Of a DNA stretch of 64,000 nt, positions 51,871 to 62,879 are shown one piece after another; within the stretch, counting starts at the first letter, position 1; the number at the start of each line of letters is the position of its first letter. Made by a program: the position numbers and the translations under genes. The notes under the pieces were generated by a model, which searched no databases, had not been told where the DNA came from, and saw nothing but the letters and a program-made list of their open reading frames with translations. The DNA comes from JBHFEI01 sp041928815 (GTDB lineage: Bacteria; Pseudomonadota; Alphaproteobacteria; Rhizobiales; Rhizobiaceae): positions 62,001 to 126,000 of the forward strand of contig NZ_JBHFEI010000003.1 of NCBI RefSeq assembly GCF_041928815.1. Direction: 5' to 3'.

Positions 51871-52911
51871 TTAGTTGCAGGCCGCGACCGAACCGGCGGC
51901 GACGCCCTGGCAGGCGGTTTCCTTGGAGATCCAGCCGGCGTCGATGACGACGTTCAGGTTGTCCTTGGTGATCGGCATCGGCGCGAGGAAGACCGACTTC
52001 ATCTCGACGCCCTTCGGGCCGCCGTTGAAGGTCTGCACGTCGGCGATCTCGTCCATCGTCTTGCCACCGGCAAGCTCGGCGGCGATCTCGGCGGCGCGCT
52101 TGCCGAGCTCGCGGGCGTCCTTCCAGACGGAGACGGTCTGCGTGCCGAGCGCGACGCGGTTCAGCGCCGCATGGTCGCCGTCCTGGCCGGAGACCGGAAC
52201 GGAGCCGGCCATGCCCTGCGCCGTCAGGGCGGCGACGACGCCGCCGGCCGTGCCGTCGTTCGAGGCGACGACCGCGTCGACCTTGTTGTCGTTGGCCGTC
52301 AGGAACTGCTCCATGTTCTTCTGGGCGTTCTCCGGCTTCCAGCCGTCGGTATAGGCTTCGCCGACATTCTTGATCTTGCCGGCGTCGATCGCCTCCTTCA
52401 GCACCTCGAGCTGGCCGGAGAAGAGGAAGTCGGCGTTCGGATCGGAGGAGGAGCCCTTGATGAAGACGTAGTTGCCCTCGGGCTTCACCTTGAACACTTC
52501 GCGGGCCTGCATGCGCCCGACTTCCTTGTTGTCGAAGGTGATGTAGAAGGCGGCCGGGTTCTCGATCAGGCGGTCATAGCCGACGACCGGGATGCCCTCG
52601 GCGGTCGCCTTCTCGATCGCCGGGCCGATCGCCTCGGAGTCCTGCGCCAGCACGATGAGCGCGTTCGCGCCCTGCGAGATCAGCGATTCGACGTCGGTGA
52701 GCTGCTTGGCGGCCGAGGACTGGGCATCGGCGGAGATGTACTTGTCGCCCGAGGCCTCGAGCGCGGCCTTGATCGCCGCCTCGTCGGTCTTCCAGCGCTC
52801 TTCCTGGAAGTTCGACCAGGACACGCCGACGACGAGGTCCTTGGCGATGGCCGCGGAATGCAGGGAAACGATGATGGCGGCCCCCGCCATCAGCTTCAGA
52901 ACGGATCTCAT
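51871..52911 (-). CDS. xylF: D-xylose-type sugar-binding periplasmic protein
   Basis: A 346-aa periplasmic sugar-binding protein of the XylF family. Signal peptide MRSVLKLMAGAAIIVSLHSAAIA; binding-domain stretches VVGVSWSNFQEERWKTDE, PVVGYDRLIENPAAFY, YVFIKGSSSDPNADFLFSG and VSGQDGDHAALNRVALGTQT. The C-terminus MKSVFLAPMPITKDNLNVVI is typical. The ATG at 52911 has GGGAGG at 7 nt. It heads the leftward importer operon and is divergent from the ROK regulator, with a shared palindromic operator between them. Confidence 0.87.
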   Translation of the reverse strand: MRSVLKLMAGAAIIVSLHSAAIAKDLVVGVSWSNFQEERWKTDEAAIKAALEASGDKYISADAQSSAAKQLTDVESLISQGANALIVLAQDSEAIGPAIEKATAEGIPVVGYDRLIENPAAFYITFDNKEVGRMQAREVFKVKPEGNYVFIKGSSSDPNADFLFSGQLEVLKEAIDAGKIKNVGEAYTDGWKPENAQKNMEQFLTANDNKVDAVVASNDGTAGGVVAALTAQGMAGSVPVSGQDGDHAALNRVALGTQTVSVWKDARELGKRAAEIAAELAGGKTMDEIADVQTFNGGPKGVEMKSVFLAPMPITKDNLNVVIDAGWISKETACQGVAAGSVAACN

Positions 52912-53005
52912 AAATGTCCTCCCAACGGATGGCCGGTCTCTCGGGCGAACCTCCCGCACGAGTCCTCAAACCGGCCCGAATCTGCCGAAAAAGCCCCCGG
53001 GACTT

Positions 53006-53026
53006 TTTTCTCGACAGTCGAGAAAA
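53006..53026. promoter_or_regulatory. 21-bp perfect palindrome, probable ROK operator
   Basis: TTTTCTCGAC-A-GTCGAGAAAA. The palindrome lies 95 nt from the xylF start and 119 nt from the ROK gene start, so it can control both divergent promoters. Confidence 0.72.
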
Positions 53027-53144
53027 TAGATGTCAGAGTTTTTGCAGGCTGTCAACCGAGTGTCTCGGCTTGTGTTGCTGCCCGGCAGGTGCTTTGGGAG
53101 GGGCATGTGTGTCGAAGGCTGATCGGGAATAACGGGCGCATGCC

Positions 53145-54395
53145 ATGCTGACGAAATCCGGCCCGGAACTCGTGCGCCAGCAGAACTGCGCCCTGGTGCT
53201 TTCGGCGCTTCGCCGTTTCGGTCCCCTGTCGCACACCGACATTTCCGCCCGTACGGGTCTCGCCTCAGCGACCGTCTCCGCCATCACGGCCGACCTCGAA
53301 AAGGTCAACGTCATCGGCCGGATGGAGCAGCAGCCGCAGGGCGGGCGCGGACGGCCGCGCGTGCTCTTCCGCCAGCGCCGCGACGGCGGCTTCCTCATAG
53401 CGGTGCGCATCTCCTCCGACATGGTGCAGTATTCGCTGGTCGACTATGCCGGCACGCTGATCGACCGCTTCGAGGAGGCGCGCAACCACGCGATCTCCGG
53501 CACGGCGCATTTTTCCGCAGGTCTCCGCGCCGCCCTTTCGCGCATCGCCGCCCGCTCGGGCGTGGCGCCGGAGAAGGTGCTGGCGATCTCGATCAGCAGC
53601 AAGGGTACCGTCGATCCCGACGGGCGCTGCCTGATCTGGTCGCCGGTCTTCGGGCGGGAGCGGATCGATTTCGTCGAGCTGCTCAGCCTCGACTGGCAGG
53701 CCAAGGTGACGGTCAGCAACGAGACGCTGCTGGTCGCCCAGGCGCTCGGCCAGAAGGCCGACAGGGCGGCGGACGAGACGGCCGCCGGCGCGGGGCCGCG
53801 CTTTCGCGGGCTGGTCGCGCTGTCGCTCGGCCACAGCATCGGCCTCGGCATCGCGCGTAAGGACCGTGCCGGCGCGCTGGAGGTGACGGCGCCGAATTTC
53901 GGCCATATGCTGCACCGGGCGGAAGCCGGGCTCTGCCGCTGCGGCGCGATCGGCTGTGTCGAGGCGGCGGCCGGCTTCTACGGCATCCTGCGCACCGCCT
54001 TCGAGGTGCCGCCCGACACGATCCCGGCGAAATTCGTTCCGCTTGCCGAGATGGACAAGATCGCGGCCAGCGCCCGCGCCGGCCACCGCATGGCCGGCTA
54101 CGCCTTCCGGCAGGCAGGCCTCGCGCTCGGCCAGGGCCTGTCGCGGGTGCTCAGCCTCTACGATCCGATGCCCGTCGTGGTCACCGGGCAGGGCACGCGC
54201 TATTTCGACCTGCTGCAGCGCGGCCTCGACGAGGGGCTCGCCCAGTCGCATCAGGTGCGGCTCTACGGGCCGCCGGCGATCTCGGTGGTCCTCGATGAGC
54301 AGCGGCTGGTCTTCGAGGGCCATCTCGACCGGGTCCTGACCGAGATGGACCAGGATGTCGCCGCCTTGCGCGCCCCGGCCGGAGAGACGGAATAG
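53145..54395 (+). CDS. ROK family transcriptional regulator
   Basis: A 416-aa ROK repressor. The N-terminal winged helix-turn-helix is LSALRRFGPLSHTDISARTG and SATVSAITADLEK. The sugar-binding/ROK domain includes VLAISISSKGTVDPDGRCLIWS, the zinc-binding CRCGAIGCVEAAAG and LALGQGLSRVLSLYDP. It is divergent from the xylose-type importer, so it is likely the local repressor (XylR/NagC-like) released by the imported sugar. Its stop codon overlaps a hairpin shared with the convergent inositol-dehydrogenase gene. Confidence 0.87.
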   Translation: MLTKSGPELVRQQNCALVLSALRRFGPLSHTDISARTGLASATVSAITADLEKVNVIGRMEQQPQGGRGRPRVLFRQRRDGGFLIAVRISSDMVQYSLVDYAGTLIDRFEEARNHAISGTAHFSAGLRAALSRIAARSGVAPEKVLAISISSKGTVDPDGRCLIWSPVFGRERIDFVELLSLDWQAKVTVSNETLLVAQALGQKADRAADETAAGAGPRFRGLVALSLGHSIGLGIARKDRAGALEVTAPNFGHMLHRAEAGLCRCGAIGCVEAAAGFYGILRTAFEVPPDTIPAKFVPLAEMDKIAASARAGHRMAGYAFRQAGLALGQGLSRVLSLYDPMPVVVTGQGTRYFDLLQRGLDEGLAQSHQVRLYGPPAISVVLDEQRLVFEGHLDRVLTEMDQDVAALRAPAGETE

Positions 54396-54441
54396 GCGCG
54401 GCGGTCTCGCCCTTGGGAAAAAGGAACCCTTCCGCCGCGCC
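54395..54441. terminator. Bidirectional terminator between ROK gene and iolG-like gene
   Basis: GGCGCGGCGG (54395-54404) and CCGCCGCGCC (54432-54441) form a perfect 10-bp stem between two convergent genes. It begins at the last base of the ROK stop codon. Confidence 0.6.
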
Positions 54442-54446
54442 CGGCC

Positions 54447-55439
54447 TCAGGAGAGTTCGACCACCGCCCCGGTCTTCACCGAGGTCAGCGCGGCATCGGC
54501 GAGGATCAGCGCGGCGAGCCCGTCGGCACCGGTCGGCGAGATCGGCGCGCCCTTCTCGATCGCGGCGATGAAGGCCGCGATCTCGTTGGCATAGGCCTCG
54601 GTGTAGCGGGTCATGAAGAAATCGTGCAGCGGCGGGCGGGTGTAGCCGTCGCCATTCGCGATCTCGATCGATACGGGTCGCTGGTTCTCCGCCAAGACCA
54701 TGCCCTTTTCGCCGTGGATCTCGATGCGCTGGTCGTAGCCATAGGTGGCGCGGCGCGAATTGGAGATGATCGCCTGCCTGCCGCTTGCCGTCTGCAGCAG
54801 CACGGAGACGCTGTCATAGTCGCCGGCCTCGCCGATCGCCGGGTCGACCAGGACGGCGGCGGTCGCGGCGACGCGGACGATCTCCTCGCCGAGCAGGAAG
54901 CGGGCCATGTCGAAATCGTGGATCGTCATGTCGCGGAAGATGCCGCCCGACCGGCTGATATAGTCGACCGGGGGCGCGCCGGGGTCGCGCGAGGTGATCG
55001 TCACCATCTCGACCGCGCCGATGCGACCGTCGTCGATCGCGCGGCGCACCGCCTGGAAATGCGGGTCGAAGCGGCGGTTGAAGCCGACCATCAGTTTCGC
55101 CCCGGTCTCCTCGACCACGGCGATGCAGGCCTTGACCCGTTCAACGTCGAGATCGACCGGCTTCTCGCAGAAGATCGCCTTGCCGGCGCGCGAGAAGCGC
55201 TCGATCAGGTCGGCATGGGTGTCGGTCGGCGTGCAGATCACGACCGCGTCGATGTCGTCGGCCGCCTCGATCTCCTCGATGCTGCGCACGCTGCAGCCAT
55301 ACTGCCCGGCAAGCGCTTCCGCCGCGCCCGCGAACGCATCGGCGACCGCCACGAGGACCGCGTCCGGATCGCCGCTCACGGCCTTGGCATGGACCTTGCC
55401 GATGCGGCCGGCGCCGAGAAGGCCAAATCTTACAGTCAT
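54447..55439 (-). CDS. iolG: Gfo/Idh/MocA oxidoreductase, inositol 2-dehydrogenase-like
   Basis: A 330-aa NAD-dependent dehydrogenase. The Rossmann motif is FGLLGAGRIGKVHA, then the family's CEKPVDLD (catalytic Lys), DMTIHDFDMARFLLG and GFNRRFDPHFQAVR. Size and pattern match inositol 2-dehydrogenase, which oxidises myo-inositol to scyllo-inosose, but other sugars are possible. No other iol genes are visible. It lies next to sugar importers, so a role in imported polyol or sugar use is likely. Confidence 0.82.
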   Translation of the reverse strand: MTVRFGLLGAGRIGKVHAKAVSGDPDAVLVAVADAFAGAAEALAGQYGCSVRSIEEIEAADDIDAVVICTPTDTHADLIERFSRAGKAIFCEKPVDLDVERVKACIAVVEETGAKLMVGFNRRFDPHFQAVRRAIDDGRIGAVEMVTITSRDPGAPPVDYISRSGGIFRDMTIHDFDMARFLLGEEIVRVAATAAVLVDPAIGEAGDYDSVSVLLQTASGRQAIISNSRRATYGYDQRIEIHGEKGMVLAENQRPVSIEIANGDGYTRPPLHDFFMTRYTEAYANEIAAFIAAIEKGAPISPTGADGLAALILADAALTSVKTGAVVELS

Positions 55440-55753
55440 CGTCACACTCTTTCGCTGGGGCGCCGCCGCTCGGCGCCCTGAGGTCGCGGGGCGATGTCGC
55501 CCGTCCCGCGGTGGCGTGGCGGGCGGGGCCCGCGCGAGCTCTGGTCCGGATGAAGGGCGGCGGCCCCCGTCACGAAGGCCGCATGCCGGTGTCTCCCCCA
55601 TCCCGCCGCTTGACAGAACAAATCGGCGGCGTCTGTTATTTTCGGAATATTTATTCTATTTTACACGCGATCGTCAAGCCGTTCGCGCGCGGCCGGGGTT
55701 GCGGATCCCCGAAATTTGAACGAGAAGACGACGGTCGCGAGGAGGCTTTGCCC
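55440..55753. promoter_or_regulatory. Divergent promoter region between iolG-like and small membrane protein genes
   Basis: A gap of 314 nt with an AT-rich centre near 55635-55670 containing GAATA-TT-TATTC (55645-55656), a small inverted repeat that may be an operator. No gene supported. Confidence 0.4.
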
Positions 55754-55984
55754 ATGAACATGCAGAAATTCATCGATCCGGACCACCCGTTCTACCGGCC
55801 GCTGTGGGTGCGGCTGCTGATCGCCGCCTCCTGCCTGTTCTGGACCGCGATCGAGCTCTACAACGGCGAAATGGTCTGGGGCATGCTGTTCCTCGCCGTC
55901 ACCACCTATGTGGTCTGCGTGCTGCTGATCTTCTTCAACCCGAAGGCCCCGGAACCGCCGAAGCCGGACGAGCCCGCCACCTGA
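55754..55984 (+). CDS. Small two-helix membrane protein, hypothetical
   Basis: A 76-aa protein not recognised by family. It has two hydrophobic segments (LWVRLLIAASCLFWTAIEL and MLFLAVTTYVVCVLLIFF) with a short loop and a Pro-rich tail NPKAPEPPKPDEPAT. GGAGG stands 8 nt before the ATG, which supports real translation. No operon partner. Confidence 0.65.
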   Translation: MNMQKFIDPDHPFYRPLWVRLLIAASCLFWTAIELYNGEMVWGMLFLAVTTYVVCVLLIFFNPKAPEPPKPDEPAT

Positions 55985-56028
55985 CGCCCGGCTTCCCGCG
56001 CCACCCGCCCGGCCGGATTCGAGGATCC

Positions 56029-56463
56029 TCATTTGCGCCCGGCATGGCGGCGGAGGGCAGCGTCGATCAGGCTGTTGGCGATGGTCATCCGCCGCCCGGC
56101 ATCGGCGCGGCGCTCCGCCGCAAAGAGGTCTGGATGGTTGAGGCTGGCGAAGCGGCGCCGCAGCGCCGCCAGGTCCTCGGGCGATTCGCCGCCTGACAGC
56201 CCGAGGTCGGCCGCGACCTCTTCCATGGTTGTCCGCCTGAGCCAGGGATGGGGATCGGCCGGCGGCGGCAGTTCCGGTGCGTCGCCGGCGATCTCGGCAT
56301 AGGCGCGCGCCGCCGTGGCGCCATCCCTATCACCGCTCGTGCCGGCGACGAATCCGCTGGTCAGGCCGCGGATGCCCGCCGCCACCGGGGAAGGCTCCGG
56401 CTCCGCCTCGTCTGACGGACGCAGCCGGTCGAGCACGGTCTGGAAGATCGACATCCTGAACAT
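56029..56463 (-). CDS. J-domain-containing protein, hypothetical
   Basis: A 144-aa protein with an acidic, disordered N-terminal half and a C-terminal J-like domain. The C-terminal part (EEVAADLGLSGGESPEDLAALRRRFASLNHPDLF) retains the HPD tripeptide needed to stimulate Hsp70 ATPase. The partner is not known. The start is uncertain: ATG 56463 or 56454. It is downstream of, and in the same direction as, the LysR-type gene. Confidence 0.62.
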   Translation of the reverse strand: MFRMSIFQTVLDRLRPSDEAEPEPSPVAAGIRGLTSGFVAGTSGDRDGATAARAYAEIAGDAPELPPPADPHPWLRRTTMEEVAADLGLSGGESPEDLAALRRRFASLNHPDLFAAERRADAGRRMTIANSLIDAALRRHAGRK

Positions 56464-56531
56464 GGTCCTGCGGTCCCCGCCTTGCCGGAGGGAGGACATG
56501 GCATGCGACGATGGCGCGAGGCTTGCAGGCA

Positions 56532-57506
56532 TCAGGCGGTCGCCTGCTTGAAGATCAGGTCGTAGAGGAGCCGCGCACTCGGCGTCAGCGCCCGCCCCTG
56601 GGCGGTGATCAGGCTGTAGGGCTTGATGCGCAGCGGAAAATCGATGGGGAGCACGCGGATGTCGCCGGAATCGGCGCCGTGCCCCGCAATCAGGGTCGCG
56701 ACGTCGCGCGCGACGGCCGCGATCGCGCTGGTGTTGCGCACGATGGCGATCGTCAGCACGATCGAGGAGGTGTTGATCACCGTCACCGGCAGCGGCACGC
56801 CGGCGGCGAGGAAGCGGTCCTCGACCGCGCGGCGCAGCAGCGTCCCGCGCGGCTGGAACACCCAGTCATAGCCCGGAAGGTCGTCGACGGAGACCGGCGC
56901 GCGGTCGAGGAGGGGATGGCCGTCGCGCACGATCAGCGCGATATGCTCCTCGCCGATCTCGGTCATGGCGAAGTGCTCGGGGTTCGCATCTTCCGGGATG
57001 CGGCCGAGGACGAAATCGTGGCGGCCGGCCAGAAGCTCGCGCGTCAGCACGTTGCTGTTCTCGATCTGCACGCTGATCTCGATGCCGGGATAGGCGGTCG
57101 AGACCTGGCGGATTGCGGGCACCGCGAGGTTGAGGGCGGGGCCGGTCACCGATCCGAGCGAGACCGAGCCGCCCGACCCGGTCTTCAACTCGTTGATCTC
57201 GCGGGCGGCCTCGCGCAGTTCGAGGAAGATGCTGCGGGCCCGCCGCGCCAGCGCCTTTCCGTAGGCGGTCAGCTCGACGCCGCGGGCGACCCGCTCGCAG
57301 AGCGGCGTGCGGAAGATCGCCTCGATCTCGCCGAGCATGCGCGAGGCGGCGGGTTGCGACATGTTGAGCGCGTGGGCGGCTGCACTCACCTGGCGATGTT
57401 CCTCGACGGCGAGGATGAGGCGGAGATGGCTGATCTTCAGCCCGGGGCGGAACATGTCGGCCGGCGCGCCGGGGCCTGAGGTCAGCGGGGAAGTGTCGGC
57501 GGGCAC
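56532..57506 (-). CDS. gbpR: LysR-type regulator GbpR
   Basis: A 324-aa LysR-family regulator. The N-terminal helix-turn-helix is HRQVSAAAHALNMSQPAASRMLGEIE, followed by a sugar-sensing periplasmic-binding-like effector domain. It is divergent from chvE, the arrangement of gbpR-chvE in Agrobacterium, where GbpR activates chvE in response to galactose, arabinose or fucose. The start is a GTG at 57506 with GGAGAGG upstream; an ATG 17 codons later lacks a site. Confidence 0.85.
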   Translation of the reverse strand: MPADTSPLTSGPGAPADMFRPGLKISHLRLILAVEEHRQVSAAAHALNMSQPAASRMLGEIEAIFRTPLCERVARGVELTAYGKALARRARSIFLELREAAREINELKTGSGGSVSLGSVTGPALNLAVPAIRQVSTAYPGIEISVQIENSNVLTRELLAGRHDFVLGRIPEDANPEHFAMTEIGEEHIALIVRDGHPLLDRAPVSVDDLPGYDWVFQPRGTLLRRAVEDRFLAAGVPLPVTVINTSSIVLTIAIVRNTSAIAAVARDVATLIAGHGADSGDIRVLPIDFPLRIKPYSLITAQGRALTPSARLLYDLIFKQATA

Positions 57507-57559
57507 GGTGGACGCCTCTCCATGTCGCGTTGCAATAAATCACACTCTTTATCAGTGTT

Positions 57560-57575
57560 ATATCGAAAATGATAT
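57560..57575. promoter_or_regulatory. Inverted repeat in the gbpR-chvE promoter region
   Basis: ATATC-N6-GATAT in an AT-rich stretch 54 nt before gbpR and about 200 nt before chvE. The form fits a LysR-type (T-N11-A) site. Confidence 0.5.
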
Positions 57576-57776
57576 GATGGAGAACCACTATTGCATTTGA
57601 CAGGTATGGGAATTGATTCCAGTTTGCCGCCATGTGCGCCGGGCAACGTGGGAGCGTTGGGCGGGAGGTTCCTCAACCCCAAATCTACCGGAAGGTTTTC
57701 TTCCGTTGTCGACGGCAAGCGCATGCGATGGCGCGGCAGGCCAGCCCGCCTCAACACGTGATCTGGGAGAGATCGA

Positions 57777-58847
57777 ATGAAATTGCTTACCTCGCTTCTG
57801 GCGGCCGCCGCGATCGGCGTCGCCTCCTTCGCCTTCCCCGCGCTCGCCCAGGACAAGGGCGTCGTCGGCATTTCCATGCCGACCAAGACCTCGACGCGCT
57901 GGATCTCGGACGGCGAGACGATGGAGAAGCTGTTCAAGGAGGCCGGCTATACGCCGGACCTGCAGTTCGCCGACGACGACATCCCGAACCAGCTCGCGCA
58001 GATCGAGAACATGGTGACCAAGGGCGCCAAGGTTCTGGTCATCGGCGCGATCGACGGCACGACGCTGTCCGACATCCTCGCCAAGTCGCACGAGCAGGGC
58101 GTCAAGGTCATCGCCTATGACCGCCTGATCCGCGATTCGGGCAATGTCGACTACTACGCCACCTTCGACAACTTCCAGGTCGGCGTCCTGCAGGCGACCA
58201 GCCTCGTCGACGGCCTGAAGCAGCGCTTCGGCGACGTGAAGCCGTGGAATGTCGAGCTCTTCGGCGGCTCGCCGGACGACAACAACGCCTTCTTCTTCTA
58301 CGACGGCGCCATGTCCGTGCTGCAGCCGCTGATCGACAGCGGCGACATCGTCATCAAGTCCGGCCAGACCGGCATGGAGACGGTCGGCACGCTGCGCTGG
58401 GACGGCGCGGTCGCGCAGGCCCGCATGGAGAACCTGCTGTCCTCGACCTACACGGATGCCCAGGTCAACGGCGTTCTCGCCCCCTATGACGGCCTGTCCA
58501 TTGGCATCCTCTCGGCGCTGAAGGGCGTCGGCTATGGCTCCGGCGACCTGAAGATGCCGATCGTCACCGGCCAGGACGCCGAGCTTCCCTCGGTCAAGTC
58601 GATCCTCGCCGACGAGCAGTATTCCACCGTCTTCAAGGACACGCGCGAGCTCGCCAAGGTCGCCGTCAACATGACCAACGCGATCATGGAAGGCAAGGAG
58701 CCGGAAATCAACGACACCAAGACCTATGACAACGGCGTCAAGGTCGTCCCGTCCTACCTGCTGAAGCCGGTGTCCGCCGACAAGACCAACGTCAAGGACA
58801 TCCTGGTCGGCGCCGGCTACTACACGGAAGACCAGATCAACAACTGA
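57777..58847 (+). CDS. chvE: Sugar-binding periplasmic protein ChvE
   Basis: A 356-aa periplasmic binding protein for galactose, arabinose, xylose and related sugars. Signal peptide MKLLTSLLAAAAIGVASFAFPALA, then GISMPTKTSTRWISDG, VIAYDRLIRDSGNVDYY and VTGQDAELPSVKSILADEQYS. Length is within two residues of Agrobacterium ChvE, and gguABC follow. In Agrobacterium ChvE also presents sugars to VirA; here no vir genes are visible. GGGAGAG precedes the ATG. Confidence 0.92.
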   Translation: MKLLTSLLAAAAIGVASFAFPALAQDKGVVGISMPTKTSTRWISDGETMEKLFKEAGYTPDLQFADDDIPNQLAQIENMVTKGAKVLVIGAIDGTTLSDILAKSHEQGVKVIAYDRLIRDSGNVDYYATFDNFQVGVLQATSLVDGLKQRFGDVKPWNVELFGGSPDDNNAFFFYDGAMSVLQPLIDSGDIVIKSGQTGMETVGTLRWDGAVAQARMENLLSSTYTDAQVNGVLAPYDGLSIGILSALKGVGYGSGDLKMPIVTGQDAELPSVKSILADEQYSTVFKDTRELAKVAVNMTNAIMEGKEPEINDTKTYDNGVKVVPSYLLKPVSADKTNVKDILVGAGYYTEDQINN

Positions 58848-58865
58848 TCCTTCCCTTCCACCTTC

Positions 58866-58891
58866 GGGGTTCGCGACCTGTCGCGAACCCC
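58866..58891 (+). terminator. Hairpin between chvE and gguA
   Basis: GGGGTTCGCGAC (58866-58877) and GTCGCGAACCCC (58880-58891) form a perfect 12-bp stem. Such hairpins after binding-protein genes usually stabilise the upstream message and partially terminate, giving more binding protein than ATPase. Confidence 0.7.
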
Positions 58892-58970
58892 TTCTGCCAT
58901 GGCGATGGAATGCTATAAGCTCGGCCTGTCTTTCCCTCGTCATCCCCAGGTCGCCGCAGGACTATCGGAC

Positions 58971-60505
<1,535 letters not shown>

Positions 60506-60506
<1 letters not shown>

Positions 60507-61714
60507 TGGTCGCAGACACCGGTTCCCGCAGGGCCTCGCCCTCGATCGGCGAATATCTGAGGAACAACATCCGCGAGTACGGCCTGCTCGTCGCCCTCGT
60601 GGTGATCATGCTGTTCTTCCAGGTGATCACCGACGGCGTGCTGTTCCGTCCCGTCAACATCACCAACCTGATCCTGCAGAATTCCTTCATCGTTATCATG
60701 GCGCTCGGCATGCTGCTGATCATCGTGGCGGGGCATATCGACCTGTCGGTCGGGTCGATCGTCGCGTTTACCGGCGGACTTTCGGCGATCATGCTGGTGA
60801 AGTGGGGCATCCATTATTCCATCGTCGTGCCCCTGTGTCTGGTGCTCGGCGCGGCGGCCGGGGCGGCGCAGGGCTACTGGGTCGCCTACCAGAAGATCCC
60901 GTCCTTCATCGTCACGCTCGCCGGCATGCTCGTCTTCCGCGGGCTCACCTATCTCGTGCTGCAGAACCGGCCGATCGGTCCCTTCCCGAAGGATTTTCAG
61001 CTTCTCTCCACCGGCTTCGTGCCGGATTTCCTCTATTTCCTCAATCCGGCACCGGGCACGGTCACCAATCTCTTCGCACTCGTCACCGTCGTCGTCCTGG
61101 TCGTGATCGCCTTCTATTACGGCTTCAAGGAGCGGCGGGTGAACGAGCAACACGGCACGGAGAACGAGCCCTTCGCCTTCTTCGCGCTGCAGATGGGCAT
61201 CATCGGCGTCGTCGCCATCTTCCTCGGTTACCAGCTCTCGACCTACAAGGGCTTCCCGAACGTGCTGGTCGTGATGGCCGTGCTGATCGCGTTCTACACC
61301 TTCATCACCACGCGCTCGACGATCGGCCGGCGCATCTACGCGATGGGCGGAAACGAGAAGGCGGCGAAGCTGTCCGGCATCAACACCGAGCGGCTGACCT
61401 TCTACGCCTTCGTCAACATGGGCGTGCTCGCCTCGCTCGCCGGCATGATCATCGCGGCGCGCCTCAATTCGGCGACGCCGAAGGCCGGCGTCGGCTTCGA
61501 GCTCGACGTCATCGCCGCCTGCTTCATCGGCGGCGCCTCGGCGTCCGGCGGTGTCGGCAAGATCACCGGCGCGGTCATCGGCGCCTTCATCATGGGCGTG
61601 ATGAACAACGGCATGTCGATCATGGGCCTCGGCATCGACTACCAGCAGCTTGTCAAGGGCCTGGTGCTGCTCGCGGCCGTGTTCTTCGACGTCTACAACA
61701 AGAACAAGGGCTGA
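60506..61714 (+). CDS. gguB: Sugar ABC transporter permease GguB
   Basis: A 402-aa permease with about ten hydrophobic segments. It carries the ribose-family signature AGHIDLSVGSIVAFTGGLSA, QKIPSFIVTLAGMLVFRG and DVIAACFIGGASASGGVGK. It forms the channel of the ChvE-GguA-GguB importer. The start overlaps the gguA stop codon (TAATG). Confidence 0.9.
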
Positions 61715-61826
61715 ACGTCCGGACGGACGGGCCCATTCGACAGAACGGTCCGTGACGGGGCGGCCCGGCCGGATGGCCGGGCGGAGCACCGTCCCGCCGG
61801 ACCCAGAGACGACAGGATGGAAGGCA

Positions 61827-62822
61827 ATGCTGATTTCGCAGATCTCTGACAGCGACGGAACGATCCGCGTCGCGGTGCGCGACGACGACGGGTCGGCGGC
61901 GCATGTCGTCAAGGACGCGGCGAGCGTCCATGCGCTGGCGCTGGAGGCGGCCAATTCCGGCCGCTCGCTCGCGAGCGTCGTCGAGGCGCACGGGCGCGGG
62001 GAGGCGGTCGACCTGGCCGCGGCCTATGCCGAGGGCCGGCTGCTGTCGCCGATCACCCATGCCGATCCCGCCCATCTGCACCTGACCGGCACCGGCCTCA
62101 CCCATCTCGGCTCAGCCTCCACCCGCGATGCGATGCATGCGGCGGTCTCCAAGGTCGAGGAGGGCGCCACCGACACGATGAAGATGTTCAGGATGGGCCT
62201 CGAAGGCGGCAAGCCGGCGCCGGGCGAGACCGGCGTGCAGCCGGAATGGTTCTACAAGGGCAACGGCCTCGTCGCTGCGGCGCCCGGCGCGCCGCTCGTT
62301 TCGCCCTCCTTCGCGCTCGACGGCGGCGAGGAGCCGGAGATCGCCGGCATCTACGTGATCGCCGACGACGGCCGGCCGTTCCGCATCGGCTTCGCCGTCT
62401 CCAACGAGTTTTCCGACCATGTGACGGAGCGGATCAACTATCTCTATCTCGCCCATTCGAAGCTCCGGCCGGCGAGTTTCGGGCCCGAGATCCGCATCGG
62501 CGCCGCGCCGGACGACATTCGCGGCACGTCGCGCATCCTGCGCGACGGCGCGGTGATCTGGGAGAAACCCTTCCTCTCCGGCGAGGCGAACATGTCGCAC
62601 ACGCTCGCCAACCTTGAGCACCACCACTTCAAGTATGCTCTTTTCCGCCAGCCGGGCGACGTGCATGTGCACATGTTCGGCACGGCGACGCTGTCCTTCG
62701 GCGACGGCATCAGGACGGAAGCCGGCGACGTGTTCGAGATCGAGGCGCCCGGTTTTGGCCTGCCGCTGCGCAATCCGCTGGCGGTCGCGGCGAAGGACGA
62801 TGTCGTCATCGGCGAGCTTTGA
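61827..62822 (+). CDS. gguC: GguC/AraD1 family protein
   Basis: A 331-aa protein of the GguC/AraD1 family with a fumarylacetoacetase-like fold. It begins MLISQISDSDGTIRVAVRDDD, and the metal-site region includes EWFYKGNG, GGEEPEIAGIYVIADDG and AFSNEFSDHV-like FAVSNEFSDHVTE. Relatives take part in oxidative pentose breakdown as keto-deoxy-sugar-acid dehydratases. The following aldehyde dehydrogenase would complete conversion to 2-oxoglutarate. GGAAGG precedes the ATG. Confidence 0.84.
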   Translation: MLISQISDSDGTIRVAVRDDDGSAAHVVKDAASVHALALEAANSGRSLASVVEAHGRGEAVDLAAAYAEGRLLSPITHADPAHLHLTGTGLTHLGSASTRDAMHAAVSKVEEGATDTMKMFRMGLEGGKPAPGETGVQPEWFYKGNGLVAAAPGAPLVSPSFALDGGEEPEIAGIYVIADDGRPFRIGFAVSNEFSDHVTERINYLYLAHSKLRPASFGPEIRIGAAPDDIRGTSRILRDGAVIWEKPFLSGEANMSHTLANLEHHHFKYALFRQPGDVHVHMFGTATLSFGDGIRTEAGDVFEIEAPGFGLPLRNPLAVAAKDDVVIGEL

Positions 62823-62879
62823 CTTTTTGATACGTGCGGCGCGTCGACGCGCGGCCGAACCGAAGGAGGGCGAAGGCCC

